Assembly (NCBI RefSeq): GCF_030145145.1
Contig: NZ_JAQYWD010000012.1
Coordinates: 1 to 64,000 of the forward strand
Length of the DNA: 64,000 nucleotides
Source of the DNA: Desulfobacula sp.
GTDB taxonomy: Bacteria > Desulfobacterota > Desulfobacteria > Desulfobacterales > Desulfobacteraceae
Direction: 5' to 3'
This document shows positions 24,658 through 36,623 of this stretch, piece by piece. The translations under genes were made by a program, and so were the position numbers. Positions within the stretch are counted from its first letter, which is position 1. Each line of letters opens with the position of its first letter. Below the pieces are notes generated by a model. That model made no database searches and was not told the DNA's origin. It saw only the letters and a list, made by a program, of their open reading frames with translations.

Positions 24658-25332
24658 ATGGAAAAACTATATCCCAACGGGAAATATCCCATTAATGATT
24701 TTAAACCCGGTGAGTCCTGGCGGTTGTTCAAAATTATGGGAGAATTTGTCGAAGGCATTGACGAGTTGTATCATCTGGGTCGGGCAGTCTCTATTTTCGG
24801 GTCTTCAAGAACGGATGCACAACACCCGTACTATAAAAAAGCTGAAAACCTTGCTGCATTGTTTGCCCAAAATGGGTACGCAGTCATCACGGGTGGCGGC
24901 GGTGGCATTATGGAGGCTGCCAACAAAGGCGCTGCAGCAGAAAATGCAACTTCAGTGGGATTGAATATTACGCTTCCGTTTGAACAAGCACCCAATCCCT
25001 ATGCGAACAAACAAATTGAATTCAAGTATTTTTTTGTCAGAAAGGTGATGTTTTTAAAATATGCCCAGGCTTTCATTATTATGCCGGGGGGATTTGGAAC
25101 CCTTGATGAGTTGTTTGAAACCATTACGTTGATCCAGACGAAACGGATCAAAAAATTCCCGGTCATCCTTGTGGGGAAAGACTACTGGCAAGGCCTTATC
25201 CAATGGATAACAGATAAATTTTTAACAGAAAAAATGATTTCCGAAAAAGACCTGGACCTTTTTCATCTGCTGGATGATCCAGAGGATATTATCAAGGTGG
25301 TGATGGATTTTAATGACTCCCAAACAAGCTAA
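24658..25332 (+). CDS. LOG-family nucleotide phosphoribohydrolase
   Basis: 224-residue Rossmann-like protein of the LOG (lonely guy, TIGR00730) family, which removes the ribose phosphate from cytokinin-type or other purine nucleotides. Diagnostic motifs: VSIFGSSRTD, GYAVITGGGGGIMEAANKGA, and PGGFGTLDELFE with the catalytic Glu at about residues 142-153. In bacteria the true substrate is often just AMP-like. AAGG lies about ten bases ahead of the ATG. Single gene; ends four bases before the convergent adenylate cyclase. Confidence 0.88.
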   Translation: MEKLYPNGKYPINDFKPGESWRLFKIMGEFVEGIDELYHLGRAVSIFGSSRTDAQHPYYKKAENLAALFAQNGYAVITGGGGGIMEAANKGAAAENATSVGLNITLPFEQAPNPYANKQIEFKYFFVRKVMFLKYAQAFIIMPGGFGTLDELFETITLIQTKRIKKFPVILVGKDYWQGLIQWITDKFLTEKMISEKDLDLFHLLDDPEDIIKVVMDFNDSQTS

Positions 25333-25335
25333 CGG

Positions 25336-28300
25336 TTATCTGGCAATCCCTTTTGAAAAATAAAAAGCAGTGTTTTTCGGCAGTTTTTTGACCCCAATGG
25401 TGGTCATGATATGTTTTTTTGCCTGCTCCATTGTTAACACCCCCTGATCCGAAGAATAGGACCTGCAAAACATTTCTCCCCATGAGTTCAAATAAACAGC
25501 GGTATATTCAGACACGTTTCGTTGTTGCCGGGGGGCATAAAAATTGATGGAAATAAACAGGCAGACCATTGTATTTTTCTTTAACAACTCATCAAAACCG
25601 ATCACGCGTTCGAGTACAGGGCTGAAAAAATCATGCATGACATTATAGAGTTTGCGGATATCATCAATGGTCACTTCTGTGGGATTGGGGACCAGATTAA
25701 GAATGGTACTCGCATTATAAAGACAATTGTTGATCAACCAGGCACCAATTTCTTCAATGGTTTCTGTCTTGATCAAAACATCTTCCTGGTGATTCAGTGT
25801 CCTGGACTTTTTGTGCAATAGGGCCCAGGACCCGATGCCGTTCTCACGTTTAAAATAGTTAAGCTGTAACCCATTAAAATGCCGGTCACTTCGGGATATG
25901 AGCAGCACCTTTTCAACTTTACCCGGTTGTTTTGAAAATTCAATCAACACTTTTCGTCCCAGGACTGTCCGATCTTCAGGACTGATTCTTGACTGGTCAT
26001 GGAACCGTCTTTCAAATGCATTATTTACGATTTTATACGTTTTAAGCATATAGGTTTTAATGGTATTGGAAAGTGTTGCGATATCACTATATGCCCAGGT
26101 TTTAAAACTCCCGATTTCAAAAATTTTGTCTTTATTCCAGCCCCATTTGGTCAGGCATTTTTCAAGCAGTATTTTTCTAAGGCCAAAAACCGTATTCTCA
26201 ATCTGGGCCTCTTGTGAAATCTCAAGTTTGAGAAAAAAACAGGTCAGTAAAAGATGAACCGACGACGCATCTCCTGCTGTCTGGTAATACGTGATTAAAT
26301 TTTCTATCAATATATAGTAGGCATCATTCTGGGCCAGTTTTAAATGGGTGCCGGAATTCATCCATTCATCCTTATATTGATTGCAGAGCAATGACGATTT
26401 ACCATACTCATAAATATATTTTTCAAGAAGGGACATTTTGATCACGGATTTAAAGGGACTTTTCAGCCATTTAAACATCTGCCATATGGATGCACCAACA
26501 TATTCACTCGTTGATATGGCATGGATATCTCCCAAATCAATATATCTGCCAAGATCTGGAAAACTTGAAACATTTTTTAAAACACTATTATAATAATGGA
26601 GACTGATGGTCGTGGGTAATACAGCCCATAGGGGTAATTTCCCAGCAATATAAATCATGGTACGGTAAAATTCTTCTTTTAAAAGTCTTGTTTGAGCAGA
26701 ACCTGAGCTTTCAACGGTTGACCCTCCAAAATCATTATTCCTTGCTTTGAAAATGTCCACTAAAAAGAACGTCACCTTGGTGTTAAACTGATACCCGGCC
26801 ATGCGCTCGAGTGTATCCAGTTTTTGTTTAAATAATTCAAGCCCCCTGGGGCTGAAATTATCCTCATTGATACAGACCCAGTAATCGATATCTGAGTCTG
26901 ATGTCTGGGCAATGGAACCGGTACTCCCAATGGTAAAAAGGCCTTCAATTGAAGGATGCTGACTGCGTCTGACAAGGATCGTATCCAGGCGGATATATTT
27001 TTTTAAGATATCCTGGGCTTCAAGGCTTGGCATATAATCGCAGATGCCATGGGGGGTTTCATCATGGAAGGATGGTGTATTGGGAAACCCAATATTTTCA
27101 TGAAGTAAAAACGGGATGAGTTGAAACAAATCCGCTTGTTTGGTCTTAAAAACATCAAACGCCGTCAACAGGCTGAGCTGATTTTGTCTCACAAACTTCA
27201 TCTCCCCATAATGAATGAATTCACAGAAAATCAGCAGATTTATCTGCGCGACAATCGTTTCATCCAATGGCGGCATGTCCGTTAAAGACAACTGGAATTC
27301 TCTGGCATTGCAATCCATATCACTGTTTTGAAGAAGGGATCTTGCCGTGGGAGGAAATCTGCAAAACCGTGCACCCACACCTGAAAAATCAGCCTGTTCA
27401 ACATTTGAATTGACAAACGATACCGCTGAAATCTTTGAATACGCAAAACAGGCGCAGGAAAGATTTGTCTGATTAAAAGAGGTTTTTGAAATAATGGCGC
27501 TCAAGAACGATACGTCCATCATCCCGGCACCATTGAAATTGCAATTATAAATAGACACCTGTTGAAAACTGCAGTTTTTAAACGTGGCTCTCTGGGCATT
27601 AACATTGATGAAAACGGCATTATCAAAATTAACACCATCAAATTGCGCATCCCGCATATCAATATTGTAAAAAAGGCTATTCTTGAAAAAAACCCCGGAA
27701 AAGGATGCCTTGGACAAATCACAATTATGCATTCGGCAGTTACTGAAAAAAAGAGAGGCAGAAAAAAACCCCCCGGCTGAAAGATCAACATCTTGAATGG
27801 TTTCATTTTCAAAATCAATGGCATTTGACAGGGTTTTGTTTTTAAGGGCCTCTATCTTTTTTTCAACCGGGCTTAAAAAAAAATTCTGCATAAAGCCTTT
27901 GTTTATTTTTGATTCCTGTTTGACCCCCTGGACAAAGGCATCAAATTCGGTTTCAATACTCTGTTTTTCCTTTGAGAGCTGGTGTTTTGTTTTTTCTATG
28001 AACCGGTTGATATCCTTCCGCAAAGAATTTTTAGGATCGGTCCCATATTTCTTTAAGATCTTGACAACCCGCTCCGGCCTTTTTTTAATCATGCCCAGGA
28101 TACAGGCAAGATTTACCTCAACGTTGGCGGTTCTATATTTTTCTTTGTTCAGGGCAATATCCTGGATAATGAAAAAGGATATTCTGGATAAAGCGGCCAT
28201 TTCATTCTGGATAACCGGCATAAGGGTGGGGTATTGTTTCTTTATGGTTTCCAACAGGGTATACAACGGCAATTTCCCCGATACAACCATTGCTTTGAAA

Positions 28301-29205
28301 GCGGCAAAGGCTTCATGTTGATCACAGGTATACAACAGGTCCATCATCGGAGAAAACAGTTCAGGATACATTCCCATGGAAGAATTTTCAACAATCTGAT
28401 AAATGGCCAGTCTAACGTTTTTGTCGTTCTGTGCTGTCAGAATATTGATCAATATCTCCGGGGGAATTTTAGTCACCATCATGGCAAGTGCTTTGAGCCC
28501 AGTAATGGCGATGTCACTTGACCGAGACCGGAGTTCATTGGAAATGATCTGATCAGGATCTCGTAAATCCGCATTGATATTCCCTAAAAACGGATCCACA
28601 TCCCTTTGTCGATCAAAAAGTCCGGCATAGAATTCAACAACGGGTTTTCGTTGCTTAAGGGATCTTAAAATCCGTATAAACGAGACATTGAATTTCATTC
28701 GGACACTTGGCTCGGTTTGAAGATATTGATCCACAAAAGATAGACGGGCAGGTTCAGAAACCGTGAAAATAATTTTTTCCATGGCCGTCACACTGACCTT
28801 TCCCCTGTAGACAAGCTTGTACGCAAAGAACGCCCCTTTACCATCAAATTCAAGTAAGGTTCTATAAAAATAACTCAGATCATTGAAGTGCATTTCCGGA
28901 TGGATATGCGCCGATATCCTGGCACAGATTGAGGCAGACGCTTTTGCACCTTCCAACCATTCCAGGGTATCAGAAGGGGCGGATAACAGTCTACGAATGT
29001 CATCCTGGAGGACCTCAAGGCTTTTTCTGGCATTATTTCTCAGATAAAAATGGTAGGATGAGATCCCCGCCAATATAGGCAGAATGGCATGTCTTGGATC
29101 TAAATTCCCCACTTTTTTGACAACAATGGCCTTTTCTTCTTCAGATAATTTTTCCCATTGGGGTTCAAACCGGTTGAAATCGAAATCTTTGACTAAAAAG
29201 TCCAT
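25336..29205 (-). CDS. class I adenylate cyclase with pentapeptide repeats
   Basis: 1289 residues. The N-terminal 450 are helical and HEAT-like (FTVSEPARLSFVDQYLQTEP, FSPMMDLLYTCDQHEAFAAF). Residues about 455-617 are pentapeptide repeats of A(D/N)LxF type (CDLSKASFSGVFFKNSLFYN, AQFDGVNFDNAVF, NCNFNGAGMMDVSF). From about 660 on it matches class I adenylate cyclase: HPSIEGLFTIGSTGSIAQTS with DSDIDYWVC (nucleotidyltransferase GS and DxD, about 758-772), FFLVDIFKARNNDFGG, and ESSGSAQTRLLKEEFYRTMI. It should make cAMP from ATP. Class I enzymes are best known from enterics, where the pentapeptide region is absent. No membrane segment. Confidence 0.88.
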   Translation of the reverse strand: MDFLVKDFDFNRFEPQWEKLSEEEKAIVVKKVGNLDPRHAILPILAGISSYHFYLRNNARKSLEVLQDDIRRLLSAPSDTLEWLEGAKASASICARISAHIHPEMHFNDLSYFYRTLLEFDGKGAFFAYKLVYRGKVSVTAMEKIIFTVSEPARLSFVDQYLQTEPSVRMKFNVSFIRILRSLKQRKPVVEFYAGLFDRQRDVDPFLGNINADLRDPDQIISNELRSRSSDIAITGLKALAMMVTKIPPEILINILTAQNDKNVRLAIYQIVENSSMGMYPELFSPMMDLLYTCDQHEAFAAFKAMVVSGKLPLYTLLETIKKQYPTLMPVIQNEMAALSRISFFIIQDIALNKEKYRTANVEVNLACILGMIKKRPERVVKILKKYGTDPKNSLRKDINRFIEKTKHQLSKEKQSIETEFDAFVQGVKQESKINKGFMQNFFLSPVEKKIEALKNKTLSNAIDFENETIQDVDLSAGGFFSASLFFSNCRMHNCDLSKASFSGVFFKNSLFYNIDMRDAQFDGVNFDNAVFINVNAQRATFKNCSFQQVSIYNCNFNGAGMMDVSFLSAIISKTSFNQTNLSCACFAYSKISAVSFVNSNVEQADFSGVGARFCRFPPTARSLLQNSDMDCNAREFQLSLTDMPPLDETIVAQINLLIFCEFIHYGEMKFVRQNQLSLLTAFDVFKTKQADLFQLIPFLLHENIGFPNTPSFHDETPHGICDYMPSLEAQDILKKYIRLDTILVRRSQHPSIEGLFTIGSTGSIAQTSDSDIDYWVCINEDNFSPRGLELFKQKLDTLERMAGYQFNTKVTFFLVDIFKARNNDFGGSTVESSGSAQTRLLKEEFYRTMIYIAGKLPLWAVLPTTISLHYYNSVLKNVSSFPDLGRYIDLGDIHAISTSEYVGASIWQMFKWLKSPFKSVIKMSLLEKYIYEYGKSSLLCNQYKDEWMNSGTHLKLAQNDAYYILIENLITYYQTAGDASSVHLLLTCFFLKLEISQEAQIENTVFGLRKILLEKCLTKWGWNKDKIFEIGSFKTWAYSDIATLSNTIKTYMLKTYKIVNNAFERRFHDQSRISPEDRTVLGRKVLIEFSKQPGKVEKVLLISRSDRHFNGLQLNYFKRENGIGSWALLHKKSRTLNHQEDVLIKTETIEEIGAWLINNCLYNASTILNLVPNPTEVTIDDIRKLYNVMHDFFSPVLERVIGFDELLKKNTMVCLFISINFYAPRQQRNVSEYTAVYLNSWGEMFCRSYSSDQGVLTMEQAKKHIMTTIGVKKLPKNTAFYFSKGIAR

Positions 29206-29310
29206 GATGGCTATAATTTTCCTATTTTTACATTTACCAATAAAAATGCTATAGGGGTTGTTTGAAATTTTATATTGTTAATTAACTTTTATATCACAAC
29301 AGAATAATTT

Positions 29311-31251
29311 ATGAAATTATTTGAGCCGAGCACTGAAAATAAAAAAACAGCATCTGTTTACAACGCTGAATCCATTGAAGTCCTAAAAGGACTGGATCCG
29401 GTCAAAAGAAGGCCCGGGATGTATACCGACACGTCCAGTCCGGATCACCTGGCGTTTGAAGTTATTGACAATGGTGTGGATGAAGCCATAGCAGGATATG
29501 CCACCCGGATTGATGTGGTGCTGAAAACAGATCAATCCATTGTTGTTTCGGATAATGGGCGGGGGATGCCCGTGGATATTCATCCGGAAGAAAACATATC
29601 CGGTGTGGAATTGATCATGTCCAAACTTCATGCCGGCGCAAAATTTTCCAACAAAGATTATAGTTATTCAGGCGGACTGCACGGTGTCGGGGTGTCTGTT
29701 GTCAATGCCTTGTCCATACGGTTGATCATCCATATAAAACGAGACGGGCAGGAATACCGTATTGGGTTCGAAAACGGGATTAAAACCGAAGAACTGACCA
29801 TTGTCAGATCCATTGGTAAGTCAAACTCCGGAACCTCGCTTCAGTTCTATCCTGACGTGTCTTATTTTGACACCCCTTTTTTTTCAAAAACCGCCTTGAA
29901 AAAAGCCTTGAAATCAAAAGCCATTCTCTGTAAGGGGCTTGCCACAAGCTTTTATGATGAAGCATCCGGTGAAAAAGAAACCTGGGAATATGATCATGGC
30001 ATTGATGCGTATCTCAATGAAACATTAAAAGAAAAAAAATGTATTTTTTCTGCGCCGTTTACCGGTGAACTTCATGGAGAGGATATCCACCTTCTGTGGG
30101 CGGTTACCTGGACCCTGGACGTGGGCCAGAACCCCCAGGAAAGTTATGTTAACCTGATTCCGACAAGTCTGGGGGGAACCCATGTCAACGGTTTCAGATC
30201 AGGCCTGTTAGAGTCTGTCAGAGAGTTTTGCAAATTCAGGTCCCTCCTGCCCAAAGGCTTGTTCCTGGCGCCCGAAGATATCTGGGACAGTGTCAGCTAT
30301 ATCCTGTCTGTCAAACTGTCCGATGCCCAGTTTTCAGGGCAGACAAAAGAAAGGCTGTCCTCCCGTCATTGTGCCAATCTTGTGAATATCCAGATCAGAG
30401 ATACGTTCAGTTTATGGTTGAATCAACATATCGAGGAAGGGGAAAAGCTGGCCACCCTGGCCATTGAAAATGCAAAAACACGGCTCAAAAAAGCCAAACA
30501 GGTCACAAAAAAAAGGGCCTCAAACGGCATTACACTGCCGGCCAAATTGTCAGACTGCACCAGTGTTGACCAGGCACGACGGGAATTGTTTTTTGTGGAG
30601 GGAGATTCTGCCGGCGGCTCGGCAAAGCAGGCAAGAGATCGGCGGTTTCAAGCCATTATGCCGTTGCGGGGTAAAATATTAAATACCTGGGATATCGATT
30701 CTTCCGCCATTTTTCAATCCCGGGAAATCAGGGATATTTCCCAGGTTTTAGGTGTGATACCCGGATCTGATGACATTTCCAAACTCAGGTATAATCGAAT
30801 CTGTATTCTGGCGGATGCGGATTCTGATGGACTGCATATTGCCACGCTGATGTGTGCCTTGTTTTTAAGACATTTCCCCCAAATTGTAAGCCAGGGACAT
30901 GTGTATATTGCCATGCCGCCATTATACCGGATAGATGTGGGCAAAGAAGTTTTTTATGCGCTGGATGATTCGGAAAAAGAGAATATTATCAAACGGATCA
31001 ATCGACGCAAAAGGCATGGCAAAATTAATATCCAACGATTTAAAGGGTTGGGCGAGATGAATCCGGCACAGTTGAAAGAGACGACCATTTCACCGGATTC
31101 CCGGCGACTTGTCCAGTTATCCGTAGATGATGGTTGCGAAGCATCTGTCAAAGAGGTGTATGCCATCATGGATATGCTCCTGGGCAAAAAAAGATCCAAA
31201 GACAGAAAAATATGGATCGAAACCAACGGCAATATAAAAGAGATTGAATAA
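29311..31251 (+). CDS. parE: DNA topoisomerase IV subunit B
   Basis: 646-residue ATPase subunit. GHKL motifs [26 protein letters not shown] and [16 protein letters not shown], then the TOPRIM part with [17 protein letters not shown] and [12 protein letters not shown]. The short length and the ParE-like opening ([18 protein letters not shown]) favour topoisomerase IV over gyrase B; gyrB would normally be near dnaA. Overlaps parC by one base (TAATG). Confidence 0.92.
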   Translation: MKLFEPSTENKKTASVYNAESIEVLKGLDPVKRRPGMYTDTSSPDHLAFEVIDNGVDEAIAGYATRIDVVLKTDQSIVVSDNGRGMPVDIHPEENISGVELIMSKLHAGAKFSNKDYSYSGGLHGVGVSVVNALSIRLIIHIKRDGQEYRIGFENGIKTEELTIVRSIGKSNSGTSLQFYPDVSYFDTPFFSKTALKKALKSKAILCKGLATSFYDEASGEKETWEYDHGIDAYLNETLKEKKCIFSAPFTGELHGEDIHLLWAVTWTLDVGQNPQESYVNLIPTSLGGTHVNGFRSGLLESVREFCKFRSLLPKGLFLAPEDIWDSVSYILSVKLSDAQFSGQTKERLSSRHCANLVNIQIRDTFSLWLNQHIEEGEKLATLAIENAKTRLKKAKQVTKKRASNGITLPAKLSDCTSVDQARRELFFVEGDSAGGSAKQARDRRFQAIMPLRGKILNTWDIDSSAIFQSREIRDISQVLGVIPGSDDISKLRYNRICILADADSDGLHIATLMCALFLRHFPQIVSQGHVYIAMPPLYRIDVGKEVFYALDDSEKENIIKRINRRKRHGKINIQRFKGLGEMNPAQLKETTISPDSRRLVQLSVDDGCEASVKEVYAIMDMLLGKKRSKDRKIWIETNGNIKEIE

Positions 31252-33530
31252 TGAAAGACCTTCTGCCATCTGCGATTGAAGACCATGAAACCATGCCGTT
31301 TCAGGAATTTACCCAGAAAGCGTATTTAAACTACTCCATGTATGTCATCCTGGACCGTGCCCTGCCCCATATTGGTGACGGCTTAAAACCGGTCCAGCGC
31401 AGGATTATTTATGCCATGAGTCAATTGGGGTTATTGTCCACTGCCAAGTTTAAAAAATCGGCCAGAACCGTGGGGGATGTACTGGGTAAATTTCACCCCC
31501 ACGGAGATTCCGCCTGCTACGAGGCCATGGTTTTGCTGGCCCAGCCGTTTTCTTTGAGATATCCCCTGGTGGAGGGTCAGGGGAACTGGGGAGATCCCAA
31601 TGATCCAAAATCCTTTGCCGCCATGCGGTATACCGAATCCAGGTTATCACCGTATGCCCAGATTTTTCTTCAAGAACTGGATCAGGGAACGGTTGACTGG
31701 GTGCCGAATTTTGACGGAACCCTCAAAGAGCCCACACTTCTTCCGGCCCGGCTGCCCAATATTTTACTGAATGGGTCCACCGGCATTGCCGTGGGGATGG
31801 CCACCAATCTTCTGCCCCATAATCTGCGGGAAGTGTCAAAGGCCCTGATCCATTTAATCGATAATGAAGACGCAGACCTGGCAGATATCTGTCACTTTAT
31901 CAAAGGTCCTGACTTCCCGACAGATGCTGAAATCATCACCCCGATTTCGGAAATTATGGAGAGTTACAGGACAGGGTACGGAAGGATAAAGATGCGGGCC
32001 AAATTCCATGTGGAAGATTCGGAAATTATTTTTACGGCCCTGCCCCATCATGCTTCCACGGAAAAAATCTATGAACAGATTGCCGCCCAGATGGAAGCCA
32101 AAAAACTGCCCATGGTCATTGATATCAGGGATGAGTCCGACCACGAAGACCCCACGCGGCTTGTGGTGATACCAAAATCAGGTAAGATTGATGTCAGTGC
32201 ACTGACCGATCATCTGTTTGCCACCACTGATCTTGAAAAATCATACTCCGTTAACATGAATATGATTGGCATCAACGGCCGGCCCCAGGTTAAAAATCTG
32301 CTGGATTTGCTGACAGAATGGCTTGAATTCAGGGCAGAGACCGTCAGAAAAAAATTGACGTTCCGGCTGGAAAACCTTTTAGATCGTCTGCATATCTTGG
32401 ACGGTTTTCTTATCGCATTCCTGAATCTGGATGAAGTGATTAAAATTATCAGGGGATCTGACCATCCCAAAAAAGACCTGATCAAGGCCTTTTCATTGAC
32501 GGAGCGCCAGGCAGTGGCCATTCTGGAAATCCGGCTGCGCCAGCTGGCCAGATTAGAAGAAATAAAACTGCAGTCTGAAAAACAGGACCTGGTATCCCAA
32601 AGGGAAACCCTTGAAAAAATCCTGGGCAATGAAACCGCATTTAAAGCCTATATAAAAGACAACATCCGATCCGATGCAAAAAAATATGGGGACAAAAGAC
32701 GATCCCCCATAAAAAAGCGCAAAGAAGCAGAAAAATTTTCAGTTACCGATGTCATGGACATTGAACCGGTCACCGTCATTTTATCAAAAAATGGCTGGAT
32801 TCGATCGGCCAAAGGCCATGAGATTAATCCGGCAACCGTTAAGTTTAAATCCGGTGATGCGCTGTTAGGGTATTTAAGGACCAGAAGCGACAAACCCATT
32901 GTTTTCTTAGACAGTACCGGCAGAAGCTACCGGTTGTTCGCCCATTCACTGCCGTCGGCAAGGGGGAATGGCGAGCCGCTGACCGGTCACCTGTCCATCA
33001 CACCCAATGCCCATATCAAATTTATGGTATCAGGCGAAGATCACCACCATTTTCTGGTCGCCTCTGACAGCGGGTATGGGTTTATCATTAAATTTGCCGA
33101 TTTTCTAACCCAGTATAAAAATGGCAAAGCCATTATCTCTTTGAAAAAAAATCATGAATTATTAACACCTGAAAGGGTTGTTGCCCTTGAAACAGACAAC
33201 ATCGCTTCAATCACATCCAAGGGAAGGCTCTTGATATTTGCCTTGAACCTTCTGCCCTACCTGAAAAAAGGACAGGGGAATAAAATTATCTCTATCCCGA
33301 AAAAAGAACGCCATTCAACAGATCCCGAAAGACTTCAGTTTCTTAAGATATTACCATCAAACGCGAATCTGATCATCCATTCCGGTAAGCACTCACTCAA
33401 ATTAACCCCTGGAAATCAAATGGATTATACAGGCATGAGGGGCCATCGGGGCAAAAAACTCCCCCGGGGATACCAAACCGTCGATCGTGTTGACATTGTG
33501 CCCATTGAAACGGGTAATCATAAAAAATGA
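31251..33530 (+). CDS. parC: DNA topoisomerase IV subunit A
   Basis: 759-residue DNA-cutting subunit. [39 protein letters not shown], and [14 protein letters not shown] with the catalytic Tyr at 127. The C-terminal beta-pinwheel is present but short, and the gyrase box is not evident, which agrees with ParC. Translationally coupled to parE and overlapping mltF by four bases, so chromosome decatenation genes and a murein enzyme share one operon. Confidence 0.92.
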   Translation: MKDLLPSAIEDHETMPFQEFTQKAYLNYSMYVILDRALPHIGDGLKPVQRRIIYAMSQLGLLSTAKFKKSARTVGDVLGKFHPHGDSACYEAMVLLAQPFSLRYPLVEGQGNWGDPNDPKSFAAMRYTESRLSPYAQIFLQELDQGTVDWVPNFDGTLKEPTLLPARLPNILLNGSTGIAVGMATNLLPHNLREVSKALIHLIDNEDADLADICHFIKGPDFPTDAEIITPISEIMESYRTGYGRIKMRAKFHVEDSEIIFTALPHHASTEKIYEQIAAQMEAKKLPMVIDIRDESDHEDPTRLVVIPKSGKIDVSALTDHLFATTDLEKSYSVNMNMIGINGRPQVKNLLDLLTEWLEFRAETVRKKLTFRLENLLDRLHILDGFLIAFLNLDEVIKIIRGSDHPKKDLIKAFSLTERQAVAILEIRLRQLARLEEIKLQSEKQDLVSQRETLEKILGNETAFKAYIKDNIRSDAKKYGDKRRSPIKKRKEAEKFSVTDVMDIEPVTVILSKNGWIRSAKGHEINPATVKFKSGDALLGYLRTRSDKPIVFLDSTGRSYRLFAHSLPSARGNGEPLTGHLSITPNAHIKFMVSGEDHHHFLVASDSGYGFIIKFADFLTQYKNGKAIISLKKNHELLTPERVVALETDNIASITSKGRLLIFALNLLPYLKKGQGNKIISIPKKERHSTDPERLQFLKILPSNANLIIHSGKHSLKLTPGNQMDYTGMRGHRGKKLPRGYQTVDRVDIVPIETGNHKK

Positions 33531-34909
33531 AAAAATTTTTTGTTAATTATTTTATTTTAATCCTCCTGTTAGGGTTATGCTCTTTTTTTATTTTTTTATG
33601 TGTAAAAATCCATCATAAGGACTTTAATCCCTATCGCGACAGTGTGGAAAAGATAAAAAAAACAGGAGCCCTCCGGCTGATCACAACGAATGGCATCAAT
33701 ACCTATTACCAGTATAACGGTGATCCTTCCGGATTTGAGTATGACCTTGCCAGGGAATTTGCCAACTTTCTCAATGTTGATCTTGATATTATTACCCCGG
33801 GCTGGAACAATATGGTGCCCTTTCTTGAGCAGGGAAAGGGTGATTTTATCGCATCAGGACTTGCCATAACAAAGGAAAAACTTGAAAAGGTCAATTTTTC
33901 AATTCCCTATATGACCGTTCAACAGCGCATCATTCACCACAAACTCATTTTAAATCCCAAGAATATTGAAGATCTTGCCAATAGGATCGTGCATGTCCGC
34001 CGGGGAACCTCTTATCATTCTCGACTCAAGGAAATTGAAACATCGGGTGTCAAATTTAATTATATTCTTCATAACAATCTCCCCACGGAAGAATTGATCC
34101 GTATGGTCAACACCCGGCAAATAAAATTTACCATTGCCAACAATACGGTTGCCTATCTGAATCAACGACATTATCCGGATATCCGCGTCGGGATTCCTTT
34201 GCAGAAAAAAGAACACCTTGCCTGGGCGGTCAACAAAAAGGATTCACACCTGCTGGAGCAGATGAATAAATTTTTTCTGTATGCCAATCAAACCGGCCTG
34301 TTAAAACAGATATCCGACAAATATTATGCCGACATTGAAAACATAGACCCCTTTGATTTGAAAAAATTTCATCAAAGGATCCGGACCCGGCTGCCCAGAT
34401 ACAAAAAAATAATTATCGAAGAGTCCATGAAATATAATTTTGACTGGAGACTTATGGCAGCTGCTATTTACCAGGAATCCCATTTTAATTCCAACGCAAA
34501 AAGCTTTACAAACGTCAGGGGGTTGATGCAACTCACAATGGACACAGCAGAAGAAATGGGGATCGAAGATCGACTGATCCCTTCACAAAGCATTAAGGCC
34601 GGAATAAAATATCTTGATAAAATGGTAAAAAAATTCGATTATCTTAAAGATGATTATGAAAAGATTCTGTTTGCTCTGGCCAGTTACAATATCGGCTACG
34701 GACACGTGCTGGATGCCATTCAGATTGCCAGAGACATGGGGATGGATGAAACAAAATGGCAAAATTTAAAGACAACGCTGCCATTATTATCAAAATCAAA
34801 ATACTATGAAAAGACCCGATATGGTTTTGCAAGGGGGTGGGAGCCGGTTCAATATATTGCACGGATTCTTACCTATTTTGACATTCTCAAACAAAAAGAT
34901 ATTCACTAA
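33527..34909 (+). CDS. mltF: membrane-bound lytic murein transglycosylase F
   Basis: 460 residues. N-terminal membrane anchor ([20 protein letters not shown]), a solute-binding-protein-like domain (about 45-270: [48 protein letters not shown]), then an SLT transglycosylase domain with catalytic Glu 317 in [12 protein letters not shown] and [25 protein letters not shown]. This two-domain order is diagnostic of MltF. It trims peptidoglycan; the first domain senses muropeptides in known homologs. Starts in an ATGA overlap with parC. Confidence 0.93.
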   Translation: MKKFFVNYFILILLLGLCSFFIFLCVKIHHKDFNPYRDSVEKIKKTGALRLITTNGINTYYQYNGDPSGFEYDLAREFANFLNVDLDIITPGWNNMVPFLEQGKGDFIASGLAITKEKLEKVNFSIPYMTVQQRIIHHKLILNPKNIEDLANRIVHVRRGTSYHSRLKEIETSGVKFNYILHNNLPTEELIRMVNTRQIKFTIANNTVAYLNQRHYPDIRVGIPLQKKEHLAWAVNKKDSHLLEQMNKFFLYANQTGLLKQISDKYYADIENIDPFDLKKFHQRIRTRLPRYKKIIIEESMKYNFDWRLMAAAIYQESHFNSNAKSFTNVRGLMQLTMDTAEEMGIEDRLIPSQSIKAGIKYLDKMVKKFDYLKDDYEKILFALASYNIGYGHVLDAIQIARDMGMDETKWQNLKTTLPLLSKSKYYEKTRYGFARGWEPVQYIARILTYFDILKQKDIH

Positions 34910-35077
34910 GGACCAGGACCCTTTTTCATTAAAGATATCTTGCGAAAGCACAATTTTGGTGATCAACAAAATAAAAAAATTGACTTGCCTCGTTCAATTT
35001 ACTACTTAAAACGGCAACACTGCTAATTGAAACGGCAATTAACAAAGTATAAAACCAATGATTCAAGAGAAAAATCA

Positions 35078-36550
35078 ATGACACAAAAAATTCTGATCAA
35101 TGCTTTAGATTCTGATGAACACAGAATTGTCGCGCTAAAAGATAACAAACTGGAACAATTTCATATTGAAACGACAGCCAAACAAGTCACACAAGGCAAT
35201 ATTTATAAAGGGATTGTGACAAGAGTTGAACCCAGTCTTCAGGCTGTCTTCGTGGATTATGGCGCGCCCAAGAATGGGTTTCTTCAAAAAAATGAAATCC
35301 ATACAGACTATTTTCAAGATGTAGAGGCGGGTGAAAAAGCCCTGTTTAAGCTCATCAAAAAAGGACAGGAACTGATTGTTCAAGTGACAAAGGACCCGAT
35401 CAGTCAGAAAGGGGCCATGCTGACAACCTTTATCTCGCTGCCGGGAAGGTTATCGGTACTCATGCCGGGAAACGCCACAAAAGGGGTTTCCCGAAAAATC
35501 GGTGATGAGGATGAAAGAAAACGACTCGCCAATATCATAAAAACAATGAAGATCCCCCCAGGATTTGGCATGATCGTTCGGACGGCCGGTGAAAATTCCA
35601 CGAAAACCCTGTTAACAGCGGATTTAAAGTATTTGATGCGGGTATGGAACAACATTGACAAAACCGCCATCAAAAACACTGCCCCGTCATTGCTCTACCA
35701 GGAGCAGACCCTTGCCGTGAGATCTTTAAGGGATTATTTTACGTCTGATGTCAAAGAAATCCTGATTGACAGTCCTGAAATTTTTAAAGAAGTACAAGAG
35801 TTCATCAGTGTGATCGCTCCGAAACAAAAAAAAATAGTCAAACAATTCAAGGGTGAAAAACCCATCTTTACCAAATATCAGGTGGAAGACCAGATCGCAT
35901 CTATTTATAAAAAAGAAGCGACCCTTAAATCAGGCGGATCCCTTGTCATTGAACAAACAGAAGCCCTGGTGTCCATTGATGTAAACTCAGGAAAATCCAC
36001 TAAAAAGAAAAACATTGAAGAAACCGCTTATCATACAAACCTTGAGGCCTGTGAGGAAGTTGCCCGGCAATTGAGACTTCGGGATATGGGCGGATTGATT
36101 GTGGTTGATTTTATCGATATGAGGGAAAGCGGACACAAGGCAGATATCACGAAAACCCTGAAAAAACATTTAAAATCAGATAAGGCTAAAACAAAAGTGG
36201 GCGGCATCACCAAATTTGGATTATTGGAAATGTCCCGGCAACGGATCCGGCACTCCATCACTTTTGGAAGCCATGAGACGTGCCGGCATTGTAAAGGCAG
36301 GGGTCAGATCCCTTCAGTGGAAACCCAGGGACTGGCTTTTTTACGGCAGTTGAACTTGAAAACCTTAAAACCTGACATCAAGGAAGCAACCGGTATTGTC
36401 CCCCATGAAGTGGCCGGGTATCTGTTAAACAAAAAAAGAGAGGAACTCACTGAAATTGAATCGAAAAGAAAGGTATCCATTACCATTGAGGGCGATCCCC
36501 ATATGGTTTCCGGGGAAAGCCAAATCAGGGTCAACTCCCATACTGATTGA
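35078..36550 (+). CDS. rng: ribonuclease G
   Basis: 490 residues from the ATG at 35078 (an in-frame start at 35027 would add a non-conserved 17 residues). S1-like domain near the N-terminus (NIYKGIVTRVEPSLQAVFVD), then the catalytic core with metal-binding Asp residues in SIDVNSGKS and VVDFIDM, and the Zn-link CRHCKGRG. Length and lack of a long C-terminal tail point to RNase G rather than RNase E. It trims 16S rRNA and degrades mRNA. Confidence 0.93.
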   Translation: MTQKILINALDSDEHRIVALKDNKLEQFHIETTAKQVTQGNIYKGIVTRVEPSLQAVFVDYGAPKNGFLQKNEIHTDYFQDVEAGEKALFKLIKKGQELIVQVTKDPISQKGAMLTTFISLPGRLSVLMPGNATKGVSRKIGDEDERKRLANIIKTMKIPPGFGMIVRTAGENSTKTLLTADLKYLMRVWNNIDKTAIKNTAPSLLYQEQTLAVRSLRDYFTSDVKEILIDSPEIFKEVQEFISVIAPKQKKIVKQFKGEKPIFTKYQVEDQIASIYKKEATLKSGGSLVIEQTEALVSIDVNSGKSTKKKNIEETAYHTNLEACEEVARQLRLRDMGGLIVVDFIDMRESGHKADITKTLKKHLKSDKAKTKVGGITKFGLLEMSRQRIRHSITFGSHETCRHCKGRGQIPSVETQGLAFLRQLNLKTLKPDIKEATGIVPHEVAGYLLNKKREELTEIESKRKVSITIEGDPHMVSGESQIRVNSHTD

Positions 36551-36623
36551 AGACCTTTCTTGACATAAATGGTTCTATTGTGTATCTGAATCAATTTTAA
36601 TCTTAAGAAAAACTGTAAACCCT

